In this document: positions 32,620 to 41,514 of the stretch, in pieces
How the letters are laid out: each line of letters starts with the position of its first letter
How positions within the stretch are numbered: the stretch's first letter is position 1
Assembly: GCA_018607905.1 (NCBI GenBank)
Contig: JABBAP010000004.1
Span: forward strand, 1 to 64,000
Length of the DNA stretch: 64,000 nucleotides
Reading direction: 5' to 3'
Source of the DNA: Paracoccaceae bacterium
Lineage (GTDB): Bacteria > Pseudomonadota > Alphaproteobacteria > Rhodobacterales > Rhodobacteraceae
Position numbers and translations under genes: made by a program
The notes under the pieces: generated by a model
Told to the model about the DNA's origin: nothing
Databases searched by the model: none
Seen by the model: the letters and a program-made list of their open reading frames with translations, nothing else

Positions 32620-33897
32620 CTGTTGGACTTCAAGGCCGAGCAATTGCTCGGCCTCTTTTTTTGCCTCACGGCGTTTGGCATCCAAGAACCGCGCATCACT
32701 TCCATTTTCAGATAATTCAATCGCCCGCCCATAGGCAAAATCGGCATCCTCAAACTTCCCTGCAGCACGGTAAAACGCGGCCCGTGCCGCGTGATAGGGC
32801 TGGTATTGATCCAAATCTGCCGCCAATTCACCGCTCGCGTTCAATGCCGCCTCTGCGCCATTAACAAATGACAGCGCAACACACCAATTCAAGCGAACTA
32901 CAGCAGATGCGTCATACTGCATCAACGCCCCGTATAAACCCATTATCTCTGCCCAGCCAGTCGCTGCAAAACTCTCAGCCTCGGCATGCACGGCTTGGAT
33001 CGCGGCTTGAACCTGATACGGGCCAAGTTCATGCCGATTTAGGGCCGTTTTGACACCTTTCAAACCGTTCGAAATCGCTTTTTCATCCCACAATCCTCGA
33101 TCCTGATCCTCAATTGAAATCATTGTCCCATCAGGCAACGCCCGCGCTGATTTGCGTGCGTGGATCAATGTCATCAACGCGATCAACCCTTCGGTTTCTG
33201 CCTGCTTTGGTTTCAACTTATCGACAACTTTGGCTAAATATAGCGCCTCTTCACACAAGTCTTTGCGAATTTGCTGATCTCCACGCGTCGCGGAGTAACC
33301 CTCGTTGAAAATTAGATAAATCACCGTCAAAACCGAATTCAATCGCTCTGGCCAGGCATCGGCATCTGGAACCGAAAACGGAATGCCTGATACTTTTATT
33401 TTGTGGCGCGCCCGAACCAGGCGTTGCGCCATTGCAGGCTCGCTATCCAAAAACGCCCGCGCAATTTCGCCCGTTGTTAACCCACCAAGCGTGCGCAACG
33501 TCAGCGCCACCCGGGTTTTAGAATCGAGCGCTGGGTGACAACAGGTAAAAATCAAACGCAGCCGCTCATCTGGAATCTCCTCTTGGCGTTCGTCTTCTGC
33601 GTCTTTTTGATCCAACTTCAAAAGCATCCCGTATTGCTCTGATTTCGCGTCAAAACTCTTTGCTCGTCTAATCCGATCAATCGCTTTGCGCCGCGCCGTT
33701 TGTAACAACCAACCCGCTGGATTATGGGGCACACCCGATCGTTCCCAATGCGAGATGGCCGAGGTCAGTGCATCTTGCAAACTGTCCTCGGCCATTTGAA
33801 AATCACGTAAGTTCGCGATCAACGCAGAAAGAATGCGGCCATGTTGATCTGCAATGACACCGTTTAAGGCTACCCGCACATCTTCGATAGCCGCCAT
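32602..33897 (-). CDS. ECF sigma factor with C-terminal TPR-like extension (ECF42 type)
   Basis: 431-residue extracytoplasmic-function sigma factor. Region 2 (residues ~20-85) contains DFQMAEDSLQDALTSAISHW and NPAGWLLQTARRKAIDRIRR; region 4 (~110-165) contains RLIFTCCHPALDSKTRVALTLR and GGLTTGEIARAFL. The remaining ~250 residues (DUF6596/TPR-like, with LNSVLTVIYLIFNEGYSAT) mark the ECF42 group. These sigmas are encoded beside DGPF/YCII proteins, as here, three bases away. No anti-sigma gene is seen; ECF42 control is thought to work through its C-terminal extension. Its last codons contain a terminator-like palindrome on the opposite strand. Confidence 0.92.
   Translation of the reverse strand: MAAIEDVRVALNGVIADQHGRILSALIANLRDFQMAEDSLQDALTSAISHWERSGVPHNPAGWLLQTARRKAIDRIRRAKSFDAKSEQYGMLLKLDQKDAEDERQEEIPDERLRLIFTCCHPALDSKTRVALTLRTLGGLTTGEIARAFLDSEPAMAQRLVRARHKIKVSGIPFSVPDADAWPERLNSVLTVIYLIFNEGYSATRGDQQIRKDLCEEALYLAKVVDKLKPKQAETEGLIALMTLIHARKSARALPDGTMISIEDQDRGLWDEKAISNGLKGVKTALNRHELGPYQVQAAIQAVHAEAESFAATGWAEIMGLYGALMQYDASAVVRLNWCVALSFVNGAEAALNASGELAADLDQYQPYHAARAAFYRAAGKFEDADFAYGRAIELSENGSDARFLDAKRREAKKEAEQLLGLEVQQGGEES
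32633..32662 (+). terminator. Terminator-like palindrome on the plus strand inside the sigma gene 3' end
   Basis: GGCCGAGCAATTGCTCGGCC with A/T closing pairs is a perfect palindrome followed by CTTTTTTT on the plus strand, an ideal intrinsic terminator for transcripts from the LysR side. It lies within the sigma factor coding sequence (codons for EAEQLLGL), about 190 bases after the LysR stop. Confidence 0.55.
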
Positions 33898-33900
33898 GTG

Positions 33901-34251
33901 TTACCCAACATCCATGATTGGGCGCACCTCTACAGTGCCGTTGCGCGCCGTTGGGATCATCGCAGCGTATTTTATCGCTTCGTCTAAATCCTTACACTCC
34001 AGCAGGTAATACCCGCCTAAATGCTCTTTTGTTTCTGCGAATGGGCCATCCATCGTTTCCAATTTTCCATCCCGTAACCGCAATGACGTCGCCGCTTCCA
34101 CAGGTTGCAACGCGTTGCCAGAAACCATCACGCCATCTTTGACGTAGGTTTCCGTCACATCTTTCCATTCTTGCATCATTTCAACAAATGCAGGCGACCC
34201 GTATTCAGGTGTAGGCTCGGGTTTAGAATAGATCAGGGCTAGATATTGCAT
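33901..34251 (-). CDS. DGPF-domain (YCII-related) protein
   Basis: 116-residue single-domain protein beginning MQYLALIYSKPEPTP. The DGPFAETKEHLGGYYLLE block names the DGPF subgroup of the YCII fold, and PIMDVG at the C-terminus is also typical. Such proteins are almost always encoded beside ECF41/ECF42-type sigma factors; here the sigma gene follows after three bases. Their biochemical role is unsettled. The track start (34308) is rejected in favour of ATG 34251, which has AAGGAA upstream. Confidence 0.9.
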   Translation of the reverse strand: MQYLALIYSKPEPTPEYGSPAFVEMMQEWKDVTETYVKDGVMVSGNALQPVEAATSLRLRDGKLETMDGPFAETKEHLGGYYLLECKDLDEAIKYAAMIPTARNGTVEVRPIMDVG

Positions 34252-34324
34252 AATATTTCCTTTCAAGGTGGGTTGAGTGTGGTCCATTTTCGAACCGTTT
34301 TGCAACAAAAGTTGCGATCTTAGA

Positions 34325-34714
34325 TTAACTGAATTGCGCGATGCCGATCAGAACAACGCTGATAACAATCGAAATATGCGTGCCAAGGTTGCCAATGATA
34401 CGCAGCGGATGATCGAACCGGTTAAGGTCCATTCCAAACGGTATAAGAATACGCGACGCGACCAACATCGCACCGGCAATATGCACCGCCAAACCGTTGC
34501 CGCCAGACATTTCAGCCAGCATCAGAACAATCAGAGCAATGGGTACAAACTCGGCAAAATTCGCGTGAATACGAACTTTCAGCGCCAGATCCATGTCGTC
34601 GCCATGCAAAATAGACAAGCCAGCGGCAGAGCGCGCCTTAATGACCCGCATCGTGTAAACAAGAAAAATAACAGCCAAGATAGCTGCATAAAGAGGGGCG
34701 ATTTGAAGCAACAT
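34325..34714 (-). CDS. MAPEG-family membrane protein
   Basis: 129-residue membrane protein with four hydrophobic helices. MRVIKARSAAGLSI and KVRIHANFAEFVPIALI correspond to the conserved loop and the RxxxNxxE segment of MAPEG (microsomal glutathione transferase-like) proteins, and FDHPLRIIGNLGTHIS to the later motif. Bacterial members may bind glutathione, but activity is unproven. ATG 34714 with AAGGAAA upstream replaces the track start at 34867. It is transcribed away from purL and ends 73 bases upstream of the DGPF gene start. Confidence 0.87.
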   Translation of the reverse strand: MLLQIAPLYAAILAVIFLVYTMRVIKARSAAGLSILHGDDMDLALKVRIHANFAEFVPIALIVLMLAEMSGGNGLAVHIAGAMLVASRILIPFGMDLNRFDHPLRIIGNLGTHISIVISVVLIGIAQFS

Positions 34715-34885
34715 TTCAATTTCCTTTTTGTTGGTCTCTACTAACAAGACGAACAGCAACGGCCCAAATCGACAAACATTTTCAAAAAAGTTGAAAAAAC
34801 TTTGAAAAGGCCTGCCTTGTACCCTTTCGCGCCCGCCCCCCATCCAGTAAGAAACCTTCAAAATCACGCTTTAGGGGCTATTTTC

Positions 34886-37045
34886 ATGACCGAACCAGCA
34901 ATCACCGAAAAACTTATCGCTGATCACGGACTAAAGCCCGATGAATATCAAATGGTGCTCGACATTATTGGTCGCGAGCCGACCTACACGGAATTGGGTA
35001 TTTTTTCCGCCATGTGGAACGAGCATTGTTCCTACAAATCTTCCAAGAAATGGCTCCGCACGCTACCAACCACGGGTCCGCAGGTCATTTGTGGTCCTGG
35101 CGAAAACGCGGGCATCGTCGATATCGGCGATGGCCAGTGCGTTGTTTTCAAAATGGAAAGCCACAACCACCCATCCTACATCGAACCTTACCAAGGTGCG
35201 GCCACAGGCGTTGGCGGCATTTTGCGCGACGTGTTCACCATGGGGGCACGCCCAATTGCCGCGATGAATTCACTGTCGTTTGGCGAAATCAGCCACCCAA
35301 AAACCAAATCCCTTGTGGCTGGCGTTGTCGAAGGTGTTGGCGGGTACGGCAACTGTTTCGGTGTTCCAACAGTTGGTGGCGAACTCCGCTTCCATGAGGC
35401 TTACAACGGCAACTGCCTTGTAAACGCATTCGCAGCTGGCCTCGCAAACACGGATGAAATTTTCTATTCAGCCGCCTCTGGCGTTGGTATGCCAGTCGTT
35501 TACCTCGGCGCGAAAACAGGCCGCGACGGTGTTGGAGGCGCAACAATGGCTTCTGCTGAATTTGACGACACCATCGAAGACAAACGCCCAACTGTTCAGG
35601 TCGGTGACCCTTTCACCGAAAAACGCCTGATGGAAGCAACGCTCGAGTTGATGCAAACTGGCGCTGTAATTTCCATCCAAGACATGGGCGCCGCTGGCCT
35701 TACGTGTTCGGCCGTTGAAATGGGCGACAAAGGCAACCTCGGTGTCCGCCTGAACCTCGAAGACGTGCCAATTCGCGAAACCAGCATGTCGGCCTATGAA
35801 ATGATGCTGTCTGAATCCCAAGAACGCATGCTTATGGTCTTAAAACCCGAACTTGAAGCAGAAGCAAAGGCCGTGTTCGATAAATGGGACCTCGATTTCG
35901 CCATCGTCGGCGAAACCATCGCCGAAGACCGTTTCCTTGTAATGCACAACGGAGAGGTCAAAGCTGACCTACCGCTCAAAGCGCTCTCAGGAACCGCCCC
36001 AGAATATGACCGCCCGTGGGTCGAAACACCCGCACGACCTGCCCTGACAGATGCACCGGCTGTGAACGCAGGCGAAGCGCTCCTTGCGCTGCTGTCCTCC
36101 CCAAACTACGCCTCGCGCGCTTGGGTTTACGAACAATATGACACCATGGTTATGGCCGACACCGTCAAACGCCCGGGCATGGATGCAGGCGTTGTACGCG
36201 TTCACGGCACCCCCAAAGCACTGGCGTTCACATCCGACGTGACACCGCGCTATTGCAAAGCCAACCCATATGAAGGCGGCAAACAAGCCGTCGCCGAGGC
36301 ATACCGCAATCTTTGCGCAACGGGCGCAAAGCCCCTTGCAACCACAGACAACATGAACTTCGGCAATCCAGAAAAGCCAGAAATCATGGGCCAATTTGTG
36401 GGTTGCATCAAAGGCATCGGCGACGCGGTTTCAGCACTTGATATGCCAATCGTGTCAGGCAACGTGTCGCTCTACAACGAAACCGACGGAACGGGTATTT
36501 TGCCGACGCCCACAATCGGCGCGGTTGGCCTGATGACCAACCTCGACCAGATGATCGGCACTGCGCCCCACGCAGGTGACACAATCGTCCTTCTCGGTGA
36601 AACCACGGGGCACCTCGGTCAATCTGCCCTGCTAAAAGAGCTGTTTAACCGCGAAGACGGCGATGCACCGCACGTTGATCTTAAGGCCGAATGGGCCGCA
36701 GGCGAACTCGTGCGCGCGTTACAATCAAACAAAGTAATCACCGCCGCACATGACCTTTCCGATGGCGGCCTCGCGCTTGCCGCAACCGATATGGCCCTTG
36801 CAGGAAACACAGGCATCACGTTGAAAGATGGTGATACAGGCTGGTTCTTTGGTGAAGACCAAGCCCGTTATCTGATCGCGACATCCAATCCAGACGCGGT
36901 TCTGGCCGCCGCCAAAGCCGCTTGTGTTCCCAGCGAAGTGATTGGAACCGCCACAGGAACCGATATAACATTAGGTGCAACGTCCGTACCGCTCGCCGCA
37001 CTGCGCGACGCCTTTACAACTGGCCTGCCAAAAGCGGTCGCTTAA
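34886..37045 (+). CDS. purL: Phosphoribosylformylglycinamidine synthase subunit PurL
   Basis: ATP-dependent FGAM synthase of the small-subunit type (719 residues), acting with PurS and PurQ in purine synthesis. Key motifs are [16 protein letters not shown] (catalytic histidine region), [27 protein letters not shown] (nucleotide-binding glycine-rich segment), [14 protein letters not shown], and the second PurM-like half with [16 protein letters not shown]. purS and purQ are not in the window. ATG 34886 with AGGGG upstream is used rather than 34802. bolA follows after 21 bases. Confidence 0.96.
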   Translation: MTEPAITEKLIADHGLKPDEYQMVLDIIGREPTYTELGIFSAMWNEHCSYKSSKKWLRTLPTTGPQVICGPGENAGIVDIGDGQCVVFKMESHNHPSYIEPYQGAATGVGGILRDVFTMGARPIAAMNSLSFGEISHPKTKSLVAGVVEGVGGYGNCFGVPTVGGELRFHEAYNGNCLVNAFAAGLANTDEIFYSAASGVGMPVVYLGAKTGRDGVGGATMASAEFDDTIEDKRPTVQVGDPFTEKRLMEATLELMQTGAVISIQDMGAAGLTCSAVEMGDKGNLGVRLNLEDVPIRETSMSAYEMMLSESQERMLMVLKPELEAEAKAVFDKWDLDFAIVGETIAEDRFLVMHNGEVKADLPLKALSGTAPEYDRPWVETPARPALTDAPAVNAGEALLALLSSPNYASRAWVYEQYDTMVMADTVKRPGMDAGVVRVHGTPKALAFTSDVTPRYCKANPYEGGKQAVAEAYRNLCATGAKPLATTDNMNFGNPEKPEIMGQFVGCIKGIGDAVSALDMPIVSGNVSLYNETDGTGILPTPTIGAVGLMTNLDQMIGTAPHAGDTIVLLGETTGHLGQSALLKELFNREDGDAPHVDLKAEWAAGELVRALQSNKVITAAHDLSDGGLALAATDMALAGNTGITLKDGDTGWFFGEDQARYLIATSNPDAVLAAAKAACVPSEVIGTATGTDITLGATSVPLAALRDAFTTGLPKAVA

Positions 37046-37066
37046 GCACGATTAAAGGAATACCAA

Positions 37067-37303
37067 ATGCCCATGACAGCCCCCGAAATCGAAACACTGC
37101 TGCGCGAAACGTTCCCAGATGCCGAAATCACCGTCCAAGGAGACGACGGCGTTCACATGGCCGCCCATATTGTTGCGAAAGAATTCATCGGCAAAAACCG
37201 CGTCGCCCAACAGCGCATGGTTTACGCGGCGCTCAAAGGTAAAATGGACGGCGCATCAGGCGAATTGCACGCCCTAGCGCTAACCACCAAGGCCCCTGAA
37301 TGA
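37067..37303 (+). CDS. BolA-family protein
   Basis: 78-residue BolA/IbaG-type protein with the class fold residues FPDAEITVQGDDGVHMAAHIVAKEF and NRVAQQRMVYAALKGKM. BolA proteins bind [2Fe-2S] clusters together with monothiol CGFS glutaredoxins; such a glutaredoxin is encoded about 450 bases downstream in the same direction, and the purL-bolA-grx order is common in alphaproteobacteria. AAGGA precedes the ATG. The stop overlaps the next small ORF (ATGA). Confidence 0.92.
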   Translation: MPMTAPEIETLLRETFPDAEITVQGDDGVHMAAHIVAKEFIGKNRVAQQRMVYAALKGKMDGASGELHALALTTKAPE

Positions 37304-37428
37304 CAGACGCTACGGTCATTGTTTTGTTGTTGGTCTTGATCCCGCTTTTGATACTGACAATTGTGGTCATGGCCCTACGATTACGTGCAAAAGTACGCAA
37401 TGATATGCGCAAAGGCCGCGCCAAATGA
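37300..37428 (+). CDS. 42-residue membrane peptide between bolA and the next small gene
   Basis: Too short for the ORF track. ATG 37300 overlaps the bolA stop (ATGA), and the frame encodes MTDATVIVLLLVLIPLLILT, a continuing hydrophobic helix, then a basic tail ([16 protein letters not shown]). Its own stop overlaps the following ATG (ATGA). Two coupled junctions and a positive-inside single-helix layout support a real gene. No family is recognised. Confidence 0.65.
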   Translation: MTDATVIVLLLVLIPLLILTIVVMALRLRAKVRNDMRKGRAK

Positions 37429-37652
37429 GCTTTCTGTACACTCTTCTGGCTTTCACAGGCGGCATACTGCTTTTACTTGTTCGCTCCAAATTGCGCGAAG
37501 AGCGCTGGTTGAAATCCAATCCACATCACACCCAAGAACACGCAATTCACGCCAATACATCCGAATCTGGCCACGCCCACACCTATTATGTGACCAAAGA
37601 TCCTGACGAATACGCCAAAATATTCGTCCCGAAAGACGCAAAAAACCAATAA
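37425..37652 (+). CDS. 75-residue small membrane protein
   Basis: One N-terminal helix ([17 protein letters not shown]), then a hydrophilic tail rich in His ([25 protein letters not shown]) and ending [18 protein letters not shown]. The start is coupled by ATGA overlap to the 42-residue ORF. The histidine-rich stretch could bind metal, but this is speculative. The position between bolA and a CGFS glutaredoxin, both iron-sulfur partners, is suggestive. I do not recognise the family. Confidence 0.65.
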   Translation: MSFLYTLLAFTGGILLLLVRSKLREERWLKSNPHHTQEHAIHANTSESGHAHTYYVTKDPDEYAKIFVPKDAKNQ

Positions 37653-37750
37653 CTCGCGCTCCAACACCTACCATTGTGTTCTTGCGCTGCCTTGATATAT
37701 CAACAGACAACGCTGGCCAGAACACGGCCAGATCGCAAAAGGATAAACCG

Positions 37751-38113
37751 ATGACCGATGCAAATGCACAAATTCAAGATACTGTAACCAACAACGACGT
37801 TGTTTTGTTCATGAAAGGCACGGCTTCAATGCCTCAATGTGGGTTTTCATCCCGCGTTGCTGGTGTGCTCAACTACATGGGCGTGCAATTTTCTGATGTG
37901 AATGTTTTGGCGGATGACGCCGTGCGCCAAGGCATCAAAGATTTCTCTGATTGGCCAACAATTCCGCAACTTTATGTCAAAGGTGAATTCGTCGGTGGCT
38001 GCGATATCATCACGGAAATGATGCTTTCAGGCGAACTTGATACGCTTTTCACAGAAAACGGCGTCTCTTATGATAAAGACGCCGCCGAAAAAATTCGCGA
38101 AGCTAACTCTTAA
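37751..38113 (+). CDS. grxD: Monothiol glutaredoxin (Grx4/GrxD type)
   Basis: 120-residue monothiol glutaredoxin that carries and delivers [2Fe-2S] clusters with glutathione. The active-site CGFS is at residues 30-33 (MPQCGFSSR), with the GSH-binding [19 protein letters not shown] segment later. ATG 37751 follows AAGGA; the track start at 37676 adds an unrelated leader. It probably acts with the upstream BolA. A clean terminator follows. Confidence 0.95.
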   Translation: MTDANAQIQDTVTNNDVVLFMKGTASMPQCGFSSRVAGVLNYMGVQFSDVNVLADDAVRQGIKDFSDWPTIPQLYVKGEFVGGCDIITEMMLSGELDTLFTENGVSYDKDAAEKIREANS

Positions 38114-38137
38114 ATCGCCACTATTTGCGAAGCGTAG

Positions 38138-38161
38138 AGGCCGGTTTATCCGGCCTTTTTT
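38138..38161 (+). terminator. Intrinsic terminator of the purL-bolA-grx unit
   Basis: AGGCCGG (38138-38144) pairs with CCGGCCT (38150-38156) around TTTAT and runs into TTTTTT. The T side overlaps the last codons of the convergent zapA gene. Confidence 0.88.
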
Positions 38162-38589
38162 AATGTTTCAGCAGCATCTTCAACACGGCTCACCATGTCT
38201 TTGATTGTCTCAATTGCCGCGTCTCGCTGTTCACTCGTTTTGTTAGCTTCAGCCTGAACTTCCGCCAATTCCGCTTTGATTTCAGCCAATTCGGCTTGGG
38301 CGGCGCTCAGTTGCGCTTCAGTTTTCTTTGCCCGCTTTGAGGCACCCGTATCAACCGCGCCGTCTTTGCCGCTTGCTTTCAACTGGTCTTCAAGGCTGGC
38401 CGTTTTATCCGCCAGCATCAAACCCGCCATCAACAACATGCGCGTTTCTGGCATACGACCAAGCGCTTCGTTCAGCGCGCCCGCCTCATTATCCAACATC
38501 CCAGCAGCCGAGTGCAAAAAGTGCTCCTCGCCCTCACGACACGCAACTTCAAATTCACGTCCACCGATATTTATTTTTACATCAGCCAT
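38146..38589 (-). CDS. zapA: Cell division protein ZapA
   Basis: FtsZ-bundling protein. The first ~90 residues have the ZapA pattern (VKINIGGREFEVACREGEEHFLHSAAGMLD then MLLMAGLMLADKTASLEDQL). A C-terminal coiled coil rich in Ala/Glu/Lys follows, making 147 residues, longer than the ~105 of typical ZapA. It lies one base downstream of a coiled-coil gene. The 3' end overlaps the glutaredoxin terminator. Confidence 0.87.
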   Translation of the reverse strand: MADVKINIGGREFEVACREGEEHFLHSAAGMLDNEAGALNEALGRMPETRMLLMAGLMLADKTASLEDQLKASGKDGAVDTGASKRAKKTEAQLSAAQAELAEIKAELAEVQAEANKTSEQRDAAIETIKDMVSRVEDAAETLKKAG

Positions 38590-38590
38590 T

Positions 38591-39130
38591 TTATGCGCCC
38601 TCTACCAGTGGTGTCAGTCGGGCAAGAATGCCGTTCACTTCTTCCAAATCAATGTCCCGCTGTGCTTTGATCTGCTCCAGCTCTGTTACCAATGACGCAT
38701 TGATCAACTCAGGATCACCCACGTTGTCTTCGTTTGCTTTGCGCAGACTGGTGTTCAGCTTTTTCAAATGTTTGTTGTACTGGCGCGTTTTATCCAATTC
38801 TTCTTCACTTGATGCGCGCGCTTTATCCAACGCGTCGATCTGTTTAATCATCGCTGCCCGCTGCGCTTCTGCGCCGTCAGCACCAGATGCAACTTCTTTT
38901 TCCAACGCATCAACTCGCTCGCGTGCTTTTTGCAAGGCTTCACTGGCAGATGCTGCCTCGGCTTGCGCCGCTTTCGCCACATCGCTGGCCGTGTTTGCTG
39001 TTTTTTCAGCCGCCGCCAAGTTTTTAGCTAGTTTTTCGGTTTCTGCTGCGTTGCCATCGCCCCCAGAAGCCCCTTCGATAATTTCAAGCGCAGCGTCAAA
39101 CCGTGCCTGCATTTTTGGAAATTGTGTCAT
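38591..39130 (-). CDS. Coiled-coil protein upstream of zapA
   Basis: 179 residues, almost entirely predicted coiled coil, with Ala/Glu/Lys heptads (LAKNLAAAEKTANTASDVAK, VDALEKEVASGADG) and a conserved-looking C-terminal part ITELEQIKAQRDIDLEEVNGILARL (in fact VTELEQIKAQRDIDLEEV). No signal peptide or membrane helix is seen. ATG 39130 is preferred over GTG 39142, with GGTGA upstream. Only one base separates its stop from zapA, so the two are co-translated. The tight coupling suggests a ZapA partner, comparable in role but not sequence to ZapB; this is inference. Confidence 0.72.
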   Translation of the reverse strand: MTQFPKMQARFDAALEIIEGASGGDGNAAETEKLAKNLAAAEKTANTASDVAKAAQAEAASASEALQKARERVDALEKEVASGADGAEAQRAAMIKQIDALDKARASSEEELDKTRQYNKHLKKLNTSLRKANEDNVGDPELINASLVTELEQIKAQRDIDLEEVNGILARLTPLVEGA

Positions 39131-39265
39131 CGTTTCACCCACTGCTCGTCCGTCCAGGCACCAAGTGCCGCATTCGAATCAATTTTCTTTCCCCAATATG
39201 ACCATTTTCTTACTGGAAAAACAATTCACTGCAAAAGAAAGCTGAAGTAAACGGCTTTCCTCCGC

Positions 39266-39293
39266 TTGACCCCCTAATCTGAGTTGCTATCAC
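39266..39293 (+). promoter_or_regulatory. Putative tkt promoter
   Basis: TTGACC and TATCAC are 16 bases apart, ending about 45 bases before the tkt GTG start codon. It is a reasonable sigma-70 match for a housekeeping gene. Confidence 0.45.
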
Positions 39294-39338
39294 AGACCCA
39301 CAAAACACCATGCACATCACCCCAAGAAAGGGCTTTTC

Positions 39339-41357
39339 GTGGATATTTCTGAGTTGAAAACAAAACACCCCGAACACTGGAAAAACGCCGCCGCACTGCG
39401 GATTTTGGCCGCAGACGCCGTACACGCCGCTGCTTCTGGCCACCAAGGCATGCCAATTGGTATGGCAGATGTTGCCACTGTCTTGTTTGGCAAACATCTA
39501 AAGTTTGACGCTGCAAATCCAGATTGGCCAGATCGTGACCGGTTCGTTTTGTCTGCGGGTCACGGCTCCATGCTCATCTACGGCCTGTTGCACCTTACAG
39601 GTTACGAAGACATGACAATGGATGAAATCCGCAACTTCCGCCAATGGGGCGCGAAAACTGCAGGCCATCCTGAATACGGCCACGCCAAAGGTATCGAAAC
39701 AACAACAGGTCCCCTTGGACAAGGCATCGCAAACGCGGTTGGCATGGCGATGGCTGAACAATCCATGATGGGACGCTATTCCAAAAAAGCTGTCGATCAC
39801 TACACCTACGTTATCGCAGGCGACGGTTGCCTGATGGAAGGCGTCAGCCACGAGGCAATCGGCCTTGCTGGCAAACAGAAACTCGGAAAATTGATCGTGC
39901 TTTGGGATGACAATAACATCTCCATCGACGGCGAAATCAGCATTTCCGACGTGACCGACCAACAAAAACGCTTCAAGGCGGCAGGTTGGTCTGTGTTCGA
40001 AGTTGACGGCCACAACCCAGATGAAATCGACGAAGCAATCACTTTGGCGAAAAAGACCAATACCCCATCGATGATTGCTTGCAAAACCACCATCGCAGTT
40101 GGCGTTGAAGGCGTTGCTAACACCAACAAAGGCCACGGTTACGCGATCAAAGACGATCAGCTGGCCCAAATGCGTAAATATTACGATTGGCCCTACCCAG
40201 CCTTTGAAATCCCTGCCGATGTGAAATCGTCTTGGAAAGCAATCGGCGCACGCGGCGCTGCGGATCGTGAAGCATGGGAAGAGCGCATGGCAGGTTTGTC
40301 AGAAAACCGCCAAGCAGATTTCCACCGCGTAATGGCGGGTGATCCCCACAAACGTCTGTCTGCCGTGATTAAACAGCTGAAACGCAAAGTTTCCGAAGAG
40401 CAGCCGAACAAAGCGACCCGCGCATCCAGCCAAATGGCGCTTGAAGTGATCAATCCGATCATGAAGGAAACCATGGGCGGTTCAGCCGATCTTACGGGTT
40501 CTAACAACACCCTGACCGAAGGTTTGGGCTGGTTTGACGACGACAATCGCAAAGGCCGCCACATCGCCTACGGCATCCGCGAACACGGAATGGCATCTGC
40601 GATGAACGGCATGGCGTTGCACGGCGGCGTGCGCCCTTATGGGGGCACGTTCATGTGTTTCACCGATTATGCGCGTCCTGCAATGCGTTTGGCCGCGCTG
40701 ATGAAAATCCCAACGGTTTTCGTGATGACCCACGATTCAATTGGCTTGGGCGAAGACGGTCCGACCCACCAACCTGTGGAACATCTGGCGATTTCGCGCG
40801 CAACGCCAAACACTTGGGTGTTCCGCCCCTGTGATACCGTGGAAACAGCCGAAGCATGGGAACTTGCCATGACGACGAAAGAAACGCCGTCTGTTTTGTC
40901 CCTAACCCGCCAAGGCCTGCCAACAGTTCGCACGCATCACACGAATAAGAACCTGACCGCCCAAGGCGCTTACGTTCTGGCCGATGCCGAAGGCAAACGC
41001 CAAGCGATCATCATGGCAACTGGCTCCGAAGTTGAAATCGCGCTCCAAGCCCGTGAAAAACTGCAAGCCATCGGCATCGGCACCCGCGTTGTCTCCATGC
41101 CTTGCTGGGAGCTGTTTGAAGCACAAGACGAAAGCTATCGTCGCAAAGTCCTTCCAGGTGGCCCAGTACGCGTTGCCGTAGAAGCAGCCGTGCGCATGGG
41201 CTGGGACAAATGGCTGACTGGCGAACGCGGCAAAGCGCAAAAAGCCGATTTTGTTGGCATGGACAGCTTTGGTGCCTCTGCACCAGCAGAAGAGTTGTAT
41301 GCGAACTTTGGCATCACCGCAGATGCCGTGGCAGAGCGGGTTAAAAACCTGCTGTAA
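39339..41357 (+). CDS. tkt: Transketolase
   Basis: Thiamine-pyrophosphate enzyme of the pentose-phosphate pathway, 672 residues. The TPP motif is [33 protein letters not shown] (GDG...NN), here split as [12 protein letters not shown] and [22 protein letters not shown] and [14 protein letters not shown] lie earlier, and the pyrimidine domain [17 protein letters not shown] and [15 protein letters not shown] later. The start is GTG 39339, with AAGGG upstream. In Rhodobacterales tkt commonly precedes gap, as here. Two consecutive inverted repeats fill the tkt-gap interval. Confidence 0.97.
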   Translation: MDISELKTKHPEHWKNAAALRILAADAVHAAASGHQGMPIGMADVATVLFGKHLKFDAANPDWPDRDRFVLSAGHGSMLIYGLLHLTGYEDMTMDEIRNFRQWGAKTAGHPEYGHAKGIETTTGPLGQGIANAVGMAMAEQSMMGRYSKKAVDHYTYVIAGDGCLMEGVSHEAIGLAGKQKLGKLIVLWDDNNISIDGEISISDVTDQQKRFKAAGWSVFEVDGHNPDEIDEAITLAKKTNTPSMIACKTTIAVGVEGVANTNKGHGYAIKDDQLAQMRKYYDWPYPAFEIPADVKSSWKAIGARGAADREAWEERMAGLSENRQADFHRVMAGDPHKRLSAVIKQLKRKVSEEQPNKATRASSQMALEVINPIMKETMGGSADLTGSNNTLTEGLGWFDDDNRKGRHIAYGIREHGMASAMNGMALHGGVRPYGGTFMCFTDYARPAMRLAALMKIPTVFVMTHDSIGLGEDGPTHQPVEHLAISRATPNTWVFRPCDTVETAEAWELAMTTKETPSVLSLTRQGLPTVRTHHTNKNLTAQGAYVLADAEGKRQAIIMATGSEVEIALQAREKLQAIGIGTRVVSMPCWELFEAQDESYRRKVLPGGPVRVAVEAAVRMGWDKWLTGERGKAQKADFVGMDSFGASAPAEELYANFGITADAVAERVKNLL

Positions 41358-41365
41358 GCCGCGCT

Positions 41366-41394
41366 TTATCGTTAACATGTAGCTTTAACGATAA
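41366..41394. promoter_or_regulatory. Perfect 10-bp inverted repeat upstream of gap (operator candidate)
   Basis: TTATCGTTAA and TTAACGATAA face each other across nine bases. Each arm followed by CA resembles a LacI-type half-palindromic operator with a central CG (TTAWCGWTAACA). It may be two tandem regulator sites rather than a hairpin. Position in the glycolytic cluster fits a global carbon regulator, which is inference. Confidence 0.5.
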
Positions 41395-41407
41395 CATTTA
41401 CCGTTTC

Positions 41408-41441
41408 CATAACGCCCGATGGTTTCCATTCGGGCGTTATG
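41408..41441 (+). terminator. Long hairpin between tkt and gap
   Basis: CATAACGCCCGA pairs perfectly with TCGGGCGTTATG over 12 base pairs with a 10-base loop. Only TGTTTAC follows, so the T tract is weak and termination may be partial. Confidence 0.6.
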
Positions 41442-41514
41442 TGTTTACGCGAGGCGTTAAAGCAGGCTCGCACCAGAACTGCGTCTGCACTTTAAATGTT
41501 TTGAGGAGAGTATC

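Noticed and set aside
38328-39245. Plus-strand 305-residue ORF opposite zapA and the coiled-coil gene
   Set aside because: Open because the opposite strand is Ala/Glu-rich coiled coil; its Ser/Ala-rich translation has no motif.
39498-40169. Minus-strand 223-residue ORF opposite tkt
   Set aside because: Shadow of the transketolase coding sequence; Cys/Phe/Val-rich with no recognisable family.
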